Shown piece by piece: positions 26,361 through 36,821 of a stretch of DNA of 64,000 bases. The position numbers were made by a program, and so were the translations under genes. The stretch spans positions 2,666,001-2,730,000 of the forward strand of contig NZ_CP046600.1 in the NCBI RefSeq assembly GCF_018278905.1, in the 5' to 3' direction. This DNA is from Mycobacterium spongiae. Lineage in GTDB: Bacteria > Actinomycetota > Actinomycetes > Mycobacteriales > Mycobacteriaceae. Numbering within the stretch: position 1 is the stretch's first letter; every line of letters begins with the position of its first letter. Under the pieces are notes generated by a model. It was not told the origin of the DNA and made no database searches. It saw only the letters and a list, made by a program, of their open reading frames with translations.

Positions 26361-28244
26361 ATGTCGTATCTGATCGCTGCGCCGGAACTGTTGGTGGCTG
26401 CGGCCGCGGACCTGGCCAGCGTGGGTTCGTCGATCAGCGAGGCAAACGCGGCCGCGGCCGCCCCGACAACGGCCCTGGTCGCTGCCGGTGCCGACGAGGT
26501 ATCGCTGGCCATTGCGGCGTTGTTCGGCGCGCATGCTCAGACCTATCAGTCGCTGAGCACCCAAGCGGCGTTCTTTCACGAGCAATTCGTGCGCACCCTG
26601 ACAGCGGGCGCGGGTTCATACGCTGCTGCCGAGGCTGCCAGTGCCGTGCCCCTGCAAGCAGTCCAGCAAGACGTGCTCAACGTCATCAATGCGCCGTTCC
26701 TGGCGTTGCTGGGCCGCCCACTGATCGGCAACGGCGCCGACGGCCTGGCAGGGACCGGCCAGAACGGCGGTGACGGCGGGATCTTGTTCGGTAACGGCGG
26801 CAACGGCGGTTCCGGTGCGGACAACCAGGGCGGTGGCAATGGCGGCAGTGCCGGGTTGTGGGGCAATGGCGGCGCGGGCGGCGCCGGCGGAAACTCCATT
26901 ACCGCCGGCGTCAACGGCTTCGCCGGGGGCGTCGGAGGAAGCGGCGGTCTGCTGTGGGGTAACGGCGGCGCCGGCGGGATCGGTGGCAACGGCGGTCCCG
27001 CTCCGCTCGTGGGCGGAGTGGGCACCACGGGCGGGGCCGGCGGGAACGGCGGCAGCGCGGGGCTGCTCTACGGGTTCGGCGGCGCTGGCGGGACCGGCGG
27101 CATCGGCGGAGCCGCCCCGACCACGGGCCCCTCGCCCGGCATCCTGCCCGCCGGCGGGATCGGCGGGATCGGTGGGGCGGGCGGCTCGAGCGCGCTTCTC
27201 GCGGGCATCGGCGGCGTCGGCGGGACCGGCGGTGCCGGCGGGACTACCGATGGGACCGTCCAGGGTGTAGGTGGTTTCGGTGGCCAGGGTGGCAACGGTG
27301 GCCAGAGCGGCTTGTTGTTCGGCGACGCGGGAAGCGGCGGGGCCGGTGGTGGCGGCGGTGCCGGACTGGGTGACGACTTAGAGAGCTTCGGCGGCCACGG
27401 TGGTTCGGGCGGCGATGGCGGCGCTACCGGGCTAGCCGGAAACGGTGGGGGCGGCGGTAACGGCGGGACCGGCGGGGCCGGGTCGGCCGCCGTTGCTGGC
27501 ATCGGCGGAAATGGTGGTGTCGGCGGGCTCGGTGGCACGGGCAGCCGCGCGGGTCTGCTGTTCGGCACCGGTGGCGCCGGCGGCAACGGCGGGATGGGCG
27601 GAGACGGCGGCACCGGCGGCGCCACCGACGGCTTAGTCGGTTCGGGTGGATTCGGCGGCGCCGGCGGCAATTCCCCGCTGATCGGCACCGGTGGCATGGG
27701 CGGCAGCGGCGGTGGCATCGGAACCACCGGCCTGCAGGATCCGACGTTGGTGGGTGGCATCGGTGGCAACGGCGGACGTGCCGGGCTGCTCTTCGGTACC
27801 GGCGGCATGGGCGGCAACGGCGGTGCCACGAGTTCCGGGGGCTTGTTCTTCGCCCAGGGCGGCGCCGGCGGAAACGGCGGCGTTGTCTGGGGCAACGGCG
27901 GCACCGGGGGTAGTGGCGGCGCCGGCGGGGGCGGAAGTGTCGGTAATGGTGGTGCCGGAGGCAACGCTGCGTTCTTGTTCGGCAACGGCGGCGCCGGCGG
28001 GTCCGGTGGTGGGGGCGGTGCCGGCGTGGGAGGTTCCGGCGGTCTCGGTGCCGTCGTGTTCGGCAATGGGGGCGCCGGTGGCAGCGGCGCCCCGGGCGGC
28101 ACGGGCGTAGGCGGCAATGGCGGCAACGCGCAGCTCATCGGTGATGGCGGCAACGGCGGCAACGGTAGTGGCGGGGCGAGCGGCGGCCTTGGCGGCAGCG
28201 GCGGTTTGCTGTTCGGCCAAGACGGTGCCCCGGGGCAGCCCTAG
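26361..28244 (+). CDS. PE_PGRS31: PE_PGRS protein (PE_PGRS31 position)
   Basis: 627 residues from ATG 26361 (GGGAGGTCC upstream). The PE domain spans about 1-95 ([20 protein letters not shown]), the conserved linker includes [17 protein letters not shown], and the rest is GGAGG/GNGG-type PGRS repeats ending [16 protein letters not shown] proteins are ESX-5-exported and surface-associated, with PGRS repeats forming polyglycine-II-like sandwiches. Its place between the Rv1767-like and Rv1769-like genes identifies it as the PE_PGRS31 locus. Confidence 0.9.
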   Translation: MSYLIAAPELLVAAAADLASVGSSISEANAAAAAPTTALVAAGADEVSLAIAALFGAHAQTYQSLSTQAAFFHEQFVRTLTAGAGSYAAAEAASAVPLQAVQQDVLNVINAPFLALLGRPLIGNGADGLAGTGQNGGDGGILFGNGGNGGSGADNQGGGNGGSAGLWGNGGAGGAGGNSITAGVNGFAGGVGGSGGLLWGNGGAGGIGGNGGPAPLVGGVGTTGGAGGNGGSAGLLYGFGGAGGTGGIGGAAPTTGPSPGILPAGGIGGIGGAGGSSALLAGIGGVGGTGGAGGTTDGTVQGVGGFGGQGGNGGQSGLLFGDAGSGGAGGGGGAGLGDDLESFGGHGGSGGDGGATGLAGNGGGGGNGGTGGAGSAAVAGIGGNGGVGGLGGTGSRAGLLFGTGGAGGNGGMGGDGGTGGATDGLVGSGGFGGAGGNSPLIGTGGMGGSGGGIGTTGLQDPTLVGGIGGNGGRAGLLFGTGGMGGNGGATSSGGLFFAQGGAGGNGGVVWGNGGTGGSGGAGGGGSVGNGGAGGNAAFLFGNGGAGGSGGGGGAGVGGSGGLGAVVFGNGGAGGSGAPGGTGVGGNGGNAQLIGDGGNGGNGSGGASGGLGGSGGLLFGQDGAPGQP

Positions 28245-28389
28245 AAACCCGGCCACCACCGGCGGTAGTGGGCAGTCTGCACACTACGTGGTGATTTCGA
28301 CGTCAAAACGCACACGCTTCGGGCCGCTCGACCCGCCGTGCTACGACAAACCGCCTGTACGGACCAGCGACGTTCAGTAGGGTGACGGC

Positions 28390-29634
28390 GTGCACGAGGT
28401 GGCGGGTCGCGAGCAACGTTCGGACGAGCCGGTGCGGCTGGATGCGCCGGGCCGGTTGAAACGCTATGAAGACGCGTTCGCCGACCATGAAGCGCCGTTC
28501 GCGTTCGTAGACCTCGACGCGATGTGGAGCAACGCCGAGCACATGCGCAAGCGTGCGGGCGACAAACCGATCCGCGTTGCCTCGAAATCGCTGCGTTGCC
28601 GGCCCCTACTGCGTGAAATCCTCGACGCCAGTGAGCGATTCGAAGGACTGATGACATTCACGCTGCGCGAGACGCTGTGGCTGGCGGGGCACGGCTTTAC
28701 TAATCTCCTGCTTGCTTACCCGACCACCGACCGCGTCGCGCTGCGCGAGCTAGGCGCGATAACCGCCGAGAATCCAGAAGGGGCACCGGTCGTGATGGTC
28801 GACAGCGTCGAGCATCTCGACATCATCGAGAGCGCGACCGACCGGCCGGTGCGCTTGTGTCTCGATCTCGACGCCGGCTACTGGCGAGCCGGCGGGCGGG
28901 TGAAAATCGGTCCCAAGCGTTCGCCGCTACACACCCCTGAGCAGGCTCGCGCACTCGCGGTGGAGATCTCGCGGCGGCCCGCGCTGAAGCTGGTTGCGCT
29001 GATGTCCTACGAGGGCCATATCGCGGGATTCGGCGATCAGGTTGCCGGAAAGCGTGCGCAGAACGCTGTCGTGGGGTGGATGCAGCGCAAGTCGTTCGCG
29101 GAGTTACGTGAGCGCCGCGCCCGCGCTGTCGAACTCGTGCGCGAGGTGGCGGACCTGACGATCGTCAACGCCGGCGGAACCGGTGACTTGCAGCTGGTTG
29201 CCCAGGAACCGGCGATCACCGAGGCCACGGCCGGATCCGGCTTCTACGCGCCGACCCTGTTCGATTCGTATTCCACGTTCACGTTGCAGCCGGCCGCGAT
29301 GTTCGCGCTGCCGATATGTCGCCGGCCCAACGAAAAAACCGTGACCGCGCTCGGCGGTGGCTACCTGGCCAGCGGGGTCGGTGCCAAGGATCGCATGCCG
29401 ACCCCCTACCTGCCCACCGGGCTGAAACTCGACCCCATAGAAGGCACCGGTGAGGTGCAAACGCCGCTGTCCGGCGACGGGATCCGGCACTTGGCAATCG
29501 GTGATCGGGTCTACTTCCGCCACACGAAGGCCGGTGAATTGTGTGAGCGGTTCGACCGCCTGCACCTGGTTCAGGGCGCCACGATCATCGACACCGTCCC
29601 GACGTATCGCGGCGAGGGGCAGACCTTTCTGTGA
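28390..29634 (+). CDS. PLP-dependent amino-acid aldolase/racemase-like enzyme (Rv1769-like)
   Basis: 414 residues from GTG 28390. The N-terminal alanine-racemase-type barrel shows AFVDLDAMWSNAEHM and IRVASKSLRCRPLLREIL (the lysine of VASKS is the likely PLP Schiff base); SYEGHIAG and IVNAGGTGDL are further PLP-barrel elements. The C-terminal domain resembles D-serine dehydratase/D-threonine aldolase (metal-site-like FDRLHLVQGATI). The length equals Rv1769 as remembered. It leads a compact group with the M28 peptidase and the oxidase. Confidence 0.87.
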   Translation: MHEVAGREQRSDEPVRLDAPGRLKRYEDAFADHEAPFAFVDLDAMWSNAEHMRKRAGDKPIRVASKSLRCRPLLREILDASERFEGLMTFTLRETLWLAGHGFTNLLLAYPTTDRVALRELGAITAENPEGAPVVMVDSVEHLDIIESATDRPVRLCLDLDAGYWRAGGRVKIGPKRSPLHTPEQARALAVEISRRPALKLVALMSYEGHIAGFGDQVAGKRAQNAVVGWMQRKSFAELRERRARAVELVREVADLTIVNAGGTGDLQLVAQEPAITEATAGSGFYAPTLFDSYSTFTLQPAAMFALPICRRPNEKTVTALGGGYLASGVGAKDRMPTPYLPTGLKLDPIEGTGEVQTPLSGDGIRHLAIGDRVYFRHTKAGELCERFDRLHLVQGATIIDTVPTYRGEGQTFL

Positions 29635-29719
29635 TGCCGCCTCGCCGACTAGGATGCCCACGGGGCAGATGCGGCGCCCGCTCAGTGACCCAGTTCAAGG
29701 CACCCGAAAAGGAGCCGGC

Positions 29720-30925
29720 ATGACCGCGATAACCCCGCTGCCGACTGAGCTCGCCACCCTGCGCGACGTCGTCGAGACGTTGGCGCCGATCGAACGCGTC
29801 GCCGGCGCGCCCGGCGAGCTGGAGGCAGCCAGCTGGATCGTGGAAAGGCTGCGCTCGGCGGGAGCCCACAATGCCCGCATCGAAGAGGAAGAATACTTCG
29901 ATGGCTACCCGCGCCTGCAGGTCAAGCTGTCGGCGATCGGAGTGGCGGCAGGAATGGCGGGACTGGTCAGCCGGCGCTTGCGCGTCCCGGCTGCGTTGGC
30001 GGGCATTGCTGCGGGACTGGCGATCGCCGACGACTGCTCCAACGGGCCGCGCGTCGCACGAAAATGGACCGAGAAGCCCGGGACGACATGGAATGCGGTA
30101 GCCGAGGCCGGCGATCTGGCGGGCGACCGGACCGTCGTCGTGTGTGCTCACCACGACGCCGCGCACAGCGGCAAATTCTTCGAGACCCACATAGAGGAAG
30201 TTCTCGTTGAGCACATCCCGGGGATAGTCGAACGCGTCGACACCCAGCTGCCCAACTGGTGGGGGCCAATTCTGGCGCCAGCGCTCGCCGGGGTCGGTGC
30301 TCTGCGCCGGAGTCGCGGGATGATGTTCGCGGGAACGGTCGGTAGCGCCCTGGCGACCGCATTGTTCGCGGACATCGCACGTAGTCCGGTCGTTCCCGGT
30401 GCCAACGACAATCTTTCCGCGGTCGCCGCGCTGGTAGCTCTGGCCGAGCGGCTGCGCGAGCGACCCGTGCAGGGCGTGCGCGTCCTGCTCGTGTCTCTTG
30501 GCGCCGAGGAAGTGTTGCAGGGTGGGATCTATGGCTTCATGGCACGCCATACGCCGGAGCTCGACCGCGACCGAACGTACTTTCTGAACTGCGACACGGT
30601 CGGCTCACCCGAGCTCATCATGCTCGAGGGTGAGGGCACGACGATCATGGAAGACTACTTCCATCGTCCGTTCCGCGACCTGGTTGCACGCGCCGCCGAG
30701 CGCGCTGACGCGCCGCTGCGTCGGGGCATGCGAGCCCGCAATAGCACCGATGCAGTGCTGATGAGCCGTGCCCGCTACCCGACCGCATGCCTGGTATCGA
30801 TCAACCGCCACAAGTCAATACCGAACTACCATCAAATGTCCGACATACCCGAGTATCTGAGCTACGAGACGGTGGCCCATGCGGTCACCGTCGCTGAATC
30901 TGTCATTAAGGAGTTGGCGCGATGA
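29720..30925 (+). CDS. M28-family zinc peptidase-like protein (Rv1770-like)
   Basis: 401 residues from ATG 29720 (AAAGGAG Shine-Dalgarno). All M28 metal-site elements are visible in order: HHDAAHSGKFF, GANDNLSAVAAL (bridging Asp), SLGAEEVLQGG (Glu pair), LNCDTVGSP and the late histidine in PNYHQMSD. Two short hydrophobic segments (about 75-100 and 195-215) interrupt the fold, perhaps a membrane association. Family members are aminopeptidases or carboxypeptidases; the substrate is unknown. The stop overlaps the next start (ATGA). Confidence 0.88.
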   Translation: MTAITPLPTELATLRDVVETLAPIERVAGAPGELEAASWIVERLRSAGAHNARIEEEEYFDGYPRLQVKLSAIGVAAGMAGLVSRRLRVPAALAGIAAGLAIADDCSNGPRVARKWTEKPGTTWNAVAEAGDLAGDRTVVVCAHHDAAHSGKFFETHIEEVLVEHIPGIVERVDTQLPNWWGPILAPALAGVGALRRSRGMMFAGTVGSALATALFADIARSPVVPGANDNLSAVAALVALAERLRERPVQGVRVLLVSLGAEEVLQGGIYGFMARHTPELDRDRTYFLNCDTVGSPELIMLEGEGTTIMEDYFHRPFRDLVARAAERADAPLRRGMRARNSTDAVLMSRARYPTACLVSINRHKSIPNYHQMSDIPEYLSYETVAHAVTVAESVIKELAR

Positions 30926-32208
30926 GCCCTGTGTGGACCAATTGGCCCGGTGAGCAGATCTGCTCACCGTCGGCGATCGTTCGGCCAACCACTGAGGACG
31001 AACTCGCCGACGTCATCGCCCGGGCCGCGCAGCGAGGTGAACGCGTCCGCGCGGTCGGTAGCGGGCACTCGTTCACCGACTGTGCCTGCACCGACGGAGT
31101 GATGATCGACATGACTGGCTTGCAGCGCCTTGTCGACGCCGACTCGGCTAGTTGTCGGGTGACAGTCGAGGGCGGCGCGAAACTGCGGGCGCTGGGACCC
31201 CTGCTGGCAGAGCGCGGGCTGGGGCTGGAAAACCAGGGTGACGTCGATCCGCAATCGATCACGGGCGCGACCGCGACCGCCACGCACGGAACGGGCGCAC
31301 GCTTTCAGAACGTGTCGGCGAATATCGAATCGCTGCGGCTGGTGACCGCGAGCGGGGACATCCTGACGTTGTCGGAGGGCGACGACTATCTGGCAGCTCG
31401 GGTGGCCATTGGTTCCCTCGGGGTGATCTCGCAGGTCACTCTGCGGGTGGTGCCGTTGTATACCCTGCATCGCCATGACGAGAAACGCTCGATGGCGGAA
31501 ACCCTGGACCGCCTTGACGAGTTCGTCGACGGCAACGACCATTTCGAATTCTTTGTATTCCCTTATGCGGATGAGGCTTTGACCCGGATCATGCGCCGCA
31601 GCGACGAGGCGCCCAAGCCCACGCCGAAATGGAAGCGCACCATCGGCGAGGACTTCGAAAACGCCGGGTTGAGTCTGATCTGCCAGACCGGCCGGCGCTT
31701 CGGAGGAATGGCCCCGCGACTGAACCGCCTCATGACGAGCTTGATGTCGTCGTCGGACGTGCAAGACCGCGCCTACAAAGTCTTTGCGACCCAACGCAAG
31801 GTCCGGTTCACCGAGATGGAGTACGCCATCCCGCGCGAGCATGGACGCGAGGCTGTGCAGCGGGTCATCGACCTTGTCCGCCGGCGTGATCTGCCGGTCA
31901 TGTTCCCGCTCGAGGTGCGGTTCTCGGCTCCCGACGACGCGTTGCTGTCCACCGCCCACGGCCGGGACACCTGCTACATCGCCGTTCACCAGTACACCGG
32001 GATGGAGTTCGAGACCTACTTCCGCGCTGTCGAAGAAATCATGGACGAGTACGCGGGGCGGCCGCATTGGGGCAAACGCCATTATCAGACCGCTGCCACG
32101 CTCCGCGAGCGCTACCCACACTGGGATCGCTTCGCCGCGGTTCGCGATCGTCTCGATCCAGACCGCGTCTTTCGCAACGACTACACGCGCCGGGTCCTCG
32201 GCGACTGA
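30922..32208 (+). CDS. FAD-linked aldonolactone oxidase, L-gulonolactone-oxidase-like (Rv1771-like)
   Basis: 428 residues, the length of M. tuberculosis Rv1771. The N-terminal FAD-binding PCMH domain includes RVRAVGSGHSFTDCACTDG and DPQSITGATATATHGTG. The C-terminal ALO domain ends PHWGKRHYQTA and RDRLDPDRVFRNDYTRRVL. Rv1771 oxidises L-gulono-1,4-lactone with a cytochrome acceptor rather than oxygen. The start overlaps the peptidase stop by 4 bases, so the pair is translationally coupled. Confidence 0.9.
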   Translation: MSPVWTNWPGEQICSPSAIVRPTTEDELADVIARAAQRGERVRAVGSGHSFTDCACTDGVMIDMTGLQRLVDADSASCRVTVEGGAKLRALGPLLAERGLGLENQGDVDPQSITGATATATHGTGARFQNVSANIESLRLVTASGDILTLSEGDDYLAARVAIGSLGVISQVTLRVVPLYTLHRHDEKRSMAETLDRLDEFVDGNDHFEFFVFPYADEALTRIMRRSDEAPKPTPKWKRTIGEDFENAGLSLICQTGRRFGGMAPRLNRLMTSLMSSSDVQDRAYKVFATQRKVRFTEMEYAIPREHGREAVQRVIDLVRRRDLPVMFPLEVRFSAPDDALLSTAHGRDTCYIAVHQYTGMEFETYFRAVEEIMDEYAGRPHWGKRHYQTAATLRERYPHWDRFAAVRDRLDPDRVFRNDYTRRVLGD

Positions 32209-32318
32209 CACGGCGGCTCCGCGCCGAAGGGCCCCTTTTCCGGGGACCAAAGTCCTTGGCTGCCAATAAACCTGTGACCTTTGCCGCCGGCGGTCCTAGG
32301 TTGGTGGCGGGAGCAAAC

Positions 32319-33683
32319 ATGACGGCATTCATGCGCAACAGTGACGCATTCACGTGGGCGATGGAAAGTGACCCACGCCTGAGATCCACCGTGGTCAGCA
32401 TCGTGCTGCTGGAGCGAGCACCGGACTGGGATGAGGTGCGCGCACGATTCGACCTGATGAGCCGTACGATGCCCATGTTTCGGCAGCGGGTGGTGGCATC
32501 GCCGCCGCCGGCCCCGCCGCGCTGGGAGCCCGATGTCGACTTCGACTTGGACTACCACATGCGCCGAGCCGCCGCTCCAGGATCGGGCACGCTTGACGAT
32601 CTGCTCGAGATGGCCCGGTTGGCCGCGATGCAAGATTTCGATCGGGCGCGGGCGCTCTGGGAGACGACGCTGATCGATGGCCTCGACGATGGCGGCGCCG
32701 CCGTGATACTCAAGTTTCACCATGCCCTCACCGACGGCATCGGGGGCGTGCAGATCGCGATGAAACTCTTCGACGTGTCCCCCCGGGTGGATGCACGCGA
32801 ACCAGGGCCGCCGGAGCCCCGGTCGCCGAGACCATCGTGGTTCAGCGGGTACCGGGATGCCTGGCGGTATGACCGCGGCGTGTTGGGCAGCGCGGTGACG
32901 GGAGCGGTCACGGGGGTGCCACGGCTGCTGTATGACGGCGTTCGACGGCCCATCGCGACGCTCCGATCGGCGGCGGCCACCGCCGAATCGGTCTACCGGA
33001 CTGTCCGTCCGATCAATCGTGCCGGGTCGCCGCTGATTAAGGAGCGTGGCCTGATCCGCCGCCTCGGAGTACACGAGATACCGATGCCGCAGCTGCGCGA
33101 GGCGGCGCACCGCCACGGGGGAGCGCTCAACGACGCGTTCGTTGCCGGGGTGGCTGGTGGGCTGCGCCACTACCACGAGAAACATGACGTCACCGTTGGC
33201 GACCTGCACTTATCGATGCCGATCAGCCTGCGGACCGAAACCGACGCAATGGGTGGGAATCGGATCACGCTGATGCGGTTCGATGTGCCCGTGGGCGAAG
33301 CCGATCCGGCACAACGGATCAGGGCGATCCATGAACGGGTCAGCACCGTCCGCCAGGAGAGGTCGCTGCCCTACACGCAGTTGATTGCCGGCGTTCTCAA
33401 CCTGGTGCCGCGGTGGTACATCGGTTCGGTGCTGCGCCACGTCGATTTTCTGGCCAGCGACGTGCCGGGGATTCCGGTGCCGGTGTTCCTCGGTGGCGCT
33501 GCGGTACGCGGGCAGTACGCTTTTGGCCCAACAATTGGTTCCGCCGTCAACGTCACGCTGCTGACCTACGTCGATACCTGTTTTCTCGGAATCGATGTCG
33601 ACAGCGCGGCGATACCCGACTACGAGGTGTTCCACGCCTCGCTGGTCGACGGCTTTGACGAGGTGTTGGCCGCCACGATGTGA
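32319..33683 (+). CDS. WS/DGAT-family acyltransferase (Rv1760-like)
   Basis: 454 residues from ATG 32319 (GGGAG upstream). It has the wax-ester synthase/diacylglycerol acyltransferase signature HHALTDG at residues 134-140, with the first His and the Asp being catalytic, plus the N-terminal SDAFTWAMESD, ALNDAFVAGVAGGLR and SDVPGIPVPVFLGGA. Such enzymes make triacylglycerol from acyl-CoA and diacylglycerol for storage lipid. Rv1760 is the tgs-like gene of this region in M. tuberculosis; here it has moved next to the Rv1771-like gene. Confidence 0.88.
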   Translation: MTAFMRNSDAFTWAMESDPRLRSTVVSIVLLERAPDWDEVRARFDLMSRTMPMFRQRVVASPPPAPPRWEPDVDFDLDYHMRRAAAPGSGTLDDLLEMARLAAMQDFDRARALWETTLIDGLDDGGAAVILKFHHALTDGIGGVQIAMKLFDVSPRVDAREPGPPEPRSPRPSWFSGYRDAWRYDRGVLGSAVTGAVTGVPRLLYDGVRRPIATLRSAAATAESVYRTVRPINRAGSPLIKERGLIRRLGVHEIPMPQLREAAHRHGGALNDAFVAGVAGGLRHYHEKHDVTVGDLHLSMPISLRTETDAMGGNRITLMRFDVPVGEADPAQRIRAIHERVSTVRQERSLPYTQLIAGVLNLVPRWYIGSVLRHVDFLASDVPGIPVPVFLGGAAVRGQYAFGPTIGSAVNVTLLTYVDTCFLGIDVDSAAIPDYEVFHASLVDGFDEVLAATM

Positions 33684-33914
33684 CATGCCCGCTGTGGGCA
33701 GGAGATGGTGACGACCAAATGGTGGCGGTGGTGTCTGGTCGATACCGACACGGTCACAGCGGTATACCGATAGCAACAATGCTCTGGCGCCGGAGGCCAT
33801 AGGCGCAAATCATGGCACGGTACGCCTTCCGGGCCACCGCCGCGAACGGTGCGTGCCGTGGCCGCTACGAGAGCTTGGCGGAATGGCTGGGATTCACAAG
33901 GAGGTATCGATAGC

Positions 33915-34208
33915 GTGACGGCGAATTGGGGGGTCAGTCCGATCTCACGCGGCACGAATTCTGGGCGCATCCTCGACACGGCGCGCGGCATTCTCATTGG
34001 TCTTCGACGGTGTCCATCTGAACTCGCGCTTGACGAGCTGCACAGCGCGGCACAACGCCATGGTGTGTCACTCTTCGAAATTTCTTGGGCACTCGTGCAT
34101 TTAGCGGTCGATAACGGCACGACGTGTCAGAGTTTTCTTGAGGCTCAGGTGGCGGCCCGCCGGGAGTGGGGTGAGCTGCTCGTCGACTCGGCAATGGCGG
34201 TGTGTTGA
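33915..34208 (+). CDS. Small ANTAR-domain protein
   Basis: 97 residues from GTG 33915, which has AAGGAGGT 8 bases upstream. Residues about 20-70 fit the ANTAR RNA-binding helices: ILDTARGILIGLRRCPSELA then DELHSAAQRHGVSLFEISWA. ANTAR domains bind dual-hairpin RNAs to prevent termination. No receiver or GAF sensor is fused. It is convergent with the aldehyde-dehydrogenase-like gene, with the two stops back to back. Confidence 0.68.
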   Translation: MTANWGVSPISRGTNSGRILDTARGILIGLRRCPSELALDELHSAAQRHGVSLFEISWALVHLAVDNGTTCQSFLEAQVAARREWGELLVDSAMAVC

Positions 34209-35615
34209 TCAGTCGGAGATGAAGCCCTTGCCGCGCATGAGGAAGTCGGCCAGAAACCCATCGTGCGGGATATCAGGTGTCGTGTAGTGGGTTGGGTAGT
34301 TGCCGCGGAACACGTTTGCGACGGTCGGCTCGGCCAGCAGGTCATCGATCAGGTCATCGTCGTGGGTAATCGCGTTCACGACGAGGGAATGACGCAGCGG
34401 TTTCAGACCATCGTCGCGTGACCATGGAGCCACCCAGACGCACGGAAACGCCAGTTCGACGTTGAGGGTGTCGGCCTCGGGCGTGGCCAACAGGTGTACG
34501 GCTGGGCGCAGAGCGGCGGAGCCGTCGCCAAGGTCGGCCACAACCTGATCGGCCTCGAGGACCGGTGTGGTCGTCATTGCCGTGGCCTTCAGATAATTCG
34601 CGATCGCTAACGCCTCGTCAATCCTTCGAGTGGGCAGGATCGCCCGCTCGTCTTCGGCGGGCAGCGGCTCGATCGCGGACAACCGGTCGGCTATCGCATG
34701 AGCCAGCGGCACGGGATCGCCCTCGAAAAACACCGCCGTGGCGTTGACGCACGCCATCCCGCCAAGGTTGGCGATCGAATCGACGACGATGTCGAGATGG
34801 TCGCGCCAATCCCGGTCGGCCGTGATCAGTACCTTCGCGCATCCGGGTCCGTTGACGAATACCGTTGGGCTGTGGCCGTATTTCCTAGCCACGTCCTGGC
34901 CGCCATAGACCATGGCCAGATCGGCCGCCCGGATGATCTCGTCGGCTCCGCGATGGTCAGTGGGCAGGTATACCGCGTCTGCAGGGCGAAACCCCCCGTG
35001 GCGCAGGGCATGCACCAGTCGGTGTGCGGTCAATGGTTCGCGGCGAGACGGGCGCACAGCGACGCGGTATCCCAGCGCCAACGCCTGCGGCCAGAGGCCA
35101 TGAACGCCCGGACCGTTGCCCGCGGCGAGCACCGCGAAGACCTGCCCACGCCGGGCCCACACCGCGCCGCCCGTGCCGGTGTGCACGTCGCGCCAGTCGA
35201 ATGCCGCGCCCACCGGCCGGGCCGGCCGCACCGCGTCGAACGCCGAACCAACGGCGTCGGCCACACCGCGGGCCCCGGCCCGCATCGCCGCGATCGGCAA
35301 CCCCGACATCCGGCTGGCTAGGCCTACGTAGGTGCCGAAGTCCAACCCGGCGATGTCCGCGGTCGCGAAAACCTGGGCGGCGTGTGCCAGCGCCTGCTGA
35401 CGGTGTGCCGCCGCCAGCGGACCCGACTTGCGTTGTGCGCTCAGGGTGCGCGAAACATACAGCGGTGGCACGATGCTCAGCTCGGCAAGCGATATCCCGG
35501 ATGTGTCGGCGATAGTGTCACGGTTGCGGGTCCGGTAGGCGCCGTCAGTGCCCAGCGCTTCGATGGGGGCCAAATCCGCTGTGGGAATTGTTTTCTCGTG
35601 CCCCGTGGAGGTCAT
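34209..35615 (-). CDS. Aldehyde-dehydrogenase-fold acyl reductase, EhpG/LuxC-like
   Basis: 468 residues with the ALDH fold: an NAD(P) region (FAVLAAGNGPGVHGLWPQAL, AVRPSRREPL) and the catalytic Cys289 in NLGGMACVNATAVF. It lacks the classical ALDH glutamate motif and looks like the reductases that reduce an activated acyl group to an aldehyde. It starts 2 bp after the stop of an AMP-ligase-like gene. The same pairing, EhpF (ligase) with EhpG (reductase), is known from D-alanylgriseoluteic acid biosynthesis, so a carboxylate-to-aldehyde step is inferred. Confidence 0.75.
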   Translation of the reverse strand: MTSTGHEKTIPTADLAPIEALGTDGAYRTRNRDTIADTSGISLAELSIVPPLYVSRTLSAQRKSGPLAAAHRQQALAHAAQVFATADIAGLDFGTYVGLASRMSGLPIAAMRAGARGVADAVGSAFDAVRPARPVGAAFDWRDVHTGTGGAVWARRGQVFAVLAAGNGPGVHGLWPQALALGYRVAVRPSRREPLTAHRLVHALRHGGFRPADAVYLPTDHRGADEIIRAADLAMVYGGQDVARKYGHSPTVFVNGPGCAKVLITADRDWRDHLDIVVDSIANLGGMACVNATAVFFEGDPVPLAHAIADRLSAIEPLPAEDERAILPTRRIDEALAIANYLKATAMTTTPVLEADQVVADLGDGSAALRPAVHLLATPEADTLNVELAFPCVWVAPWSRDDGLKPLRHSLVVNAITHDDDLIDDLLAEPTVANVFRGNYPTHYTTPDIPHDGFLADFLMRGKGFISD

Positions 35616-35617
35616 GG

Positions 35618-36703
35618 TCAGTAGACGCCTTCGATCACGGTCGTGCCCTCGAAGGTGGCCACAGGTTGCACCTGGCTGATCGAATCGCCCACTTGTCCTT
35701 GGAGCCCACGCATCCGGATCGCGCTGTCACGTTCTAGGTTGTTGGGTAGGAACATTGCCTTACTGATGTGGTTCATCACCACCTGGCCACGTTCGCCGAT
35801 ATCCACGGCTTCGCCGCTGTCCGGATCGACCACCCGAAAAACCACGTATGGTGTGCGCGGATCAAAAACGTACGTTTCATCGACACTGCGGGTGGCCGCT
35901 TGGGACAGGATCATCGTGCTGCCGAAAACCATGGTGATTGGTGTGTTCGGAAAGATTACGTGCAGCAGATCACGTGTGTCGGCGTCCAGGTGTGCCCCGC
36001 TGAGCAGCACGTAGCGGATCTTCTCGTTGACGAGGTCGCAGACGCGCTCGTTGCGGGCCATCGCCTCAAACAGCGGGGGTGTGGTCTGTAGATTCGCGAC
36101 GTTCTGGGTTTGAAGAATGAATCTGGCTTGCTCGATAACGTGGTCGACGTAGGCCGACGTGTCGGCGTTGCGGGCGGCAATCTTCTTGACCCAGCGGGGA
36201 TCTAGGTCGATCGGAAAGAACATGGAGCCTAGCCGCAGGGAAACCAACCGAGAGAAGTAACCTACCCCATGCGGGCCGCTCGGCATCAGGCACAGGAAGC
36301 CGCGACCAGGCAGGAAGCCGCCCGCGGCAAAGTCCTCGGTTTGCCACCGGAGGACTTGTTCAATCCAATCCGGCATCTGCACGGTTCGTTTGGGAAGCCC
36401 GGTGGTGCCGCCGGACTCAAATATCTGGGGCAGCGGCGCCGGCGATCCGTAGCCCCGGGGAATCAGGTCCTCGACGGGTACGCTTCGCAGTTCGTTGAGG
36501 AGATTGGGAAACAATCGCAGATCATCGAAGCTGGTCACGTCCGTTAACGGGTTGAAGGTCAGTGTCTTGGCTGCGCGCAACCAGAATGCGGAACCTGTGT
36601 CTGCGCCGAAGTGCCAGGCGATCGCGGTACGCAAGTAGGCCTCCGGGTCTGCAACCGGCGCCGATCGTGGCACGTCGAGTACCGAGAAATCGATATCGGT
36701 CAT
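35618..36703 (-). CDS. Truncated-type adenylate-forming enzyme, EhpF/LuxE-like
   Basis: 361 residues, much shorter than a full acyl-CoA ligase. The P-loop ESGGTTGLPKRTVQ is at residues 96-109, and LMPSGPHGVGYFSR and ITMVFGSTMILSQAA follow. The protein ends soon after the NHISKAMFLPNN region and lacks the usual C-terminal lysine domain, as EhpF and LuxE-type enzymes do. It likely activates a carboxylate for the downstream reductase (2-bp gap). The upstream gene is a TetR regulator. Confidence 0.75.
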   Translation of the reverse strand: MTDIDFSVLDVPRSAPVADPEAYLRTAIAWHFGADTGSAFWLRAAKTLTFNPLTDVTSFDDLRLFPNLLNELRSVPVEDLIPRGYGSPAPLPQIFESGGTTGLPKRTVQMPDWIEQVLRWQTEDFAAGGFLPGRGFLCLMPSGPHGVGYFSRLVSLRLGSMFFPIDLDPRWVKKIAARNADTSAYVDHVIEQARFILQTQNVANLQTTPPLFEAMARNERVCDLVNEKIRYVLLSGAHLDADTRDLLHVIFPNTPITMVFGSTMILSQAATRSVDETYVFDPRTPYVVFRVVDPDSGEAVDIGERGQVVMNHISKAMFLPNNLERDSAIRMRGLQGQVGDSISQVQPVATFEGTTVIEGVY

Positions 36704-36821
36704 GGGACCGATCCTGGCGCGTCGGGGGGCGACCAGACAACAACCGGGACCTGAACATTGCCCCGCCTAGCCCGTCTGACCGCAGAGCTGCTGGTGGGCA
36801 AATCGGCGCTGCCGCCGCGGG

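Noticed and set aside
26700..28240. Regularly spaced short repeats resembling a CRISPR array
   Set aside because: They are coding PGRS repeats (GGxGGx) in one continuous frame, without unique spacers of constant length.
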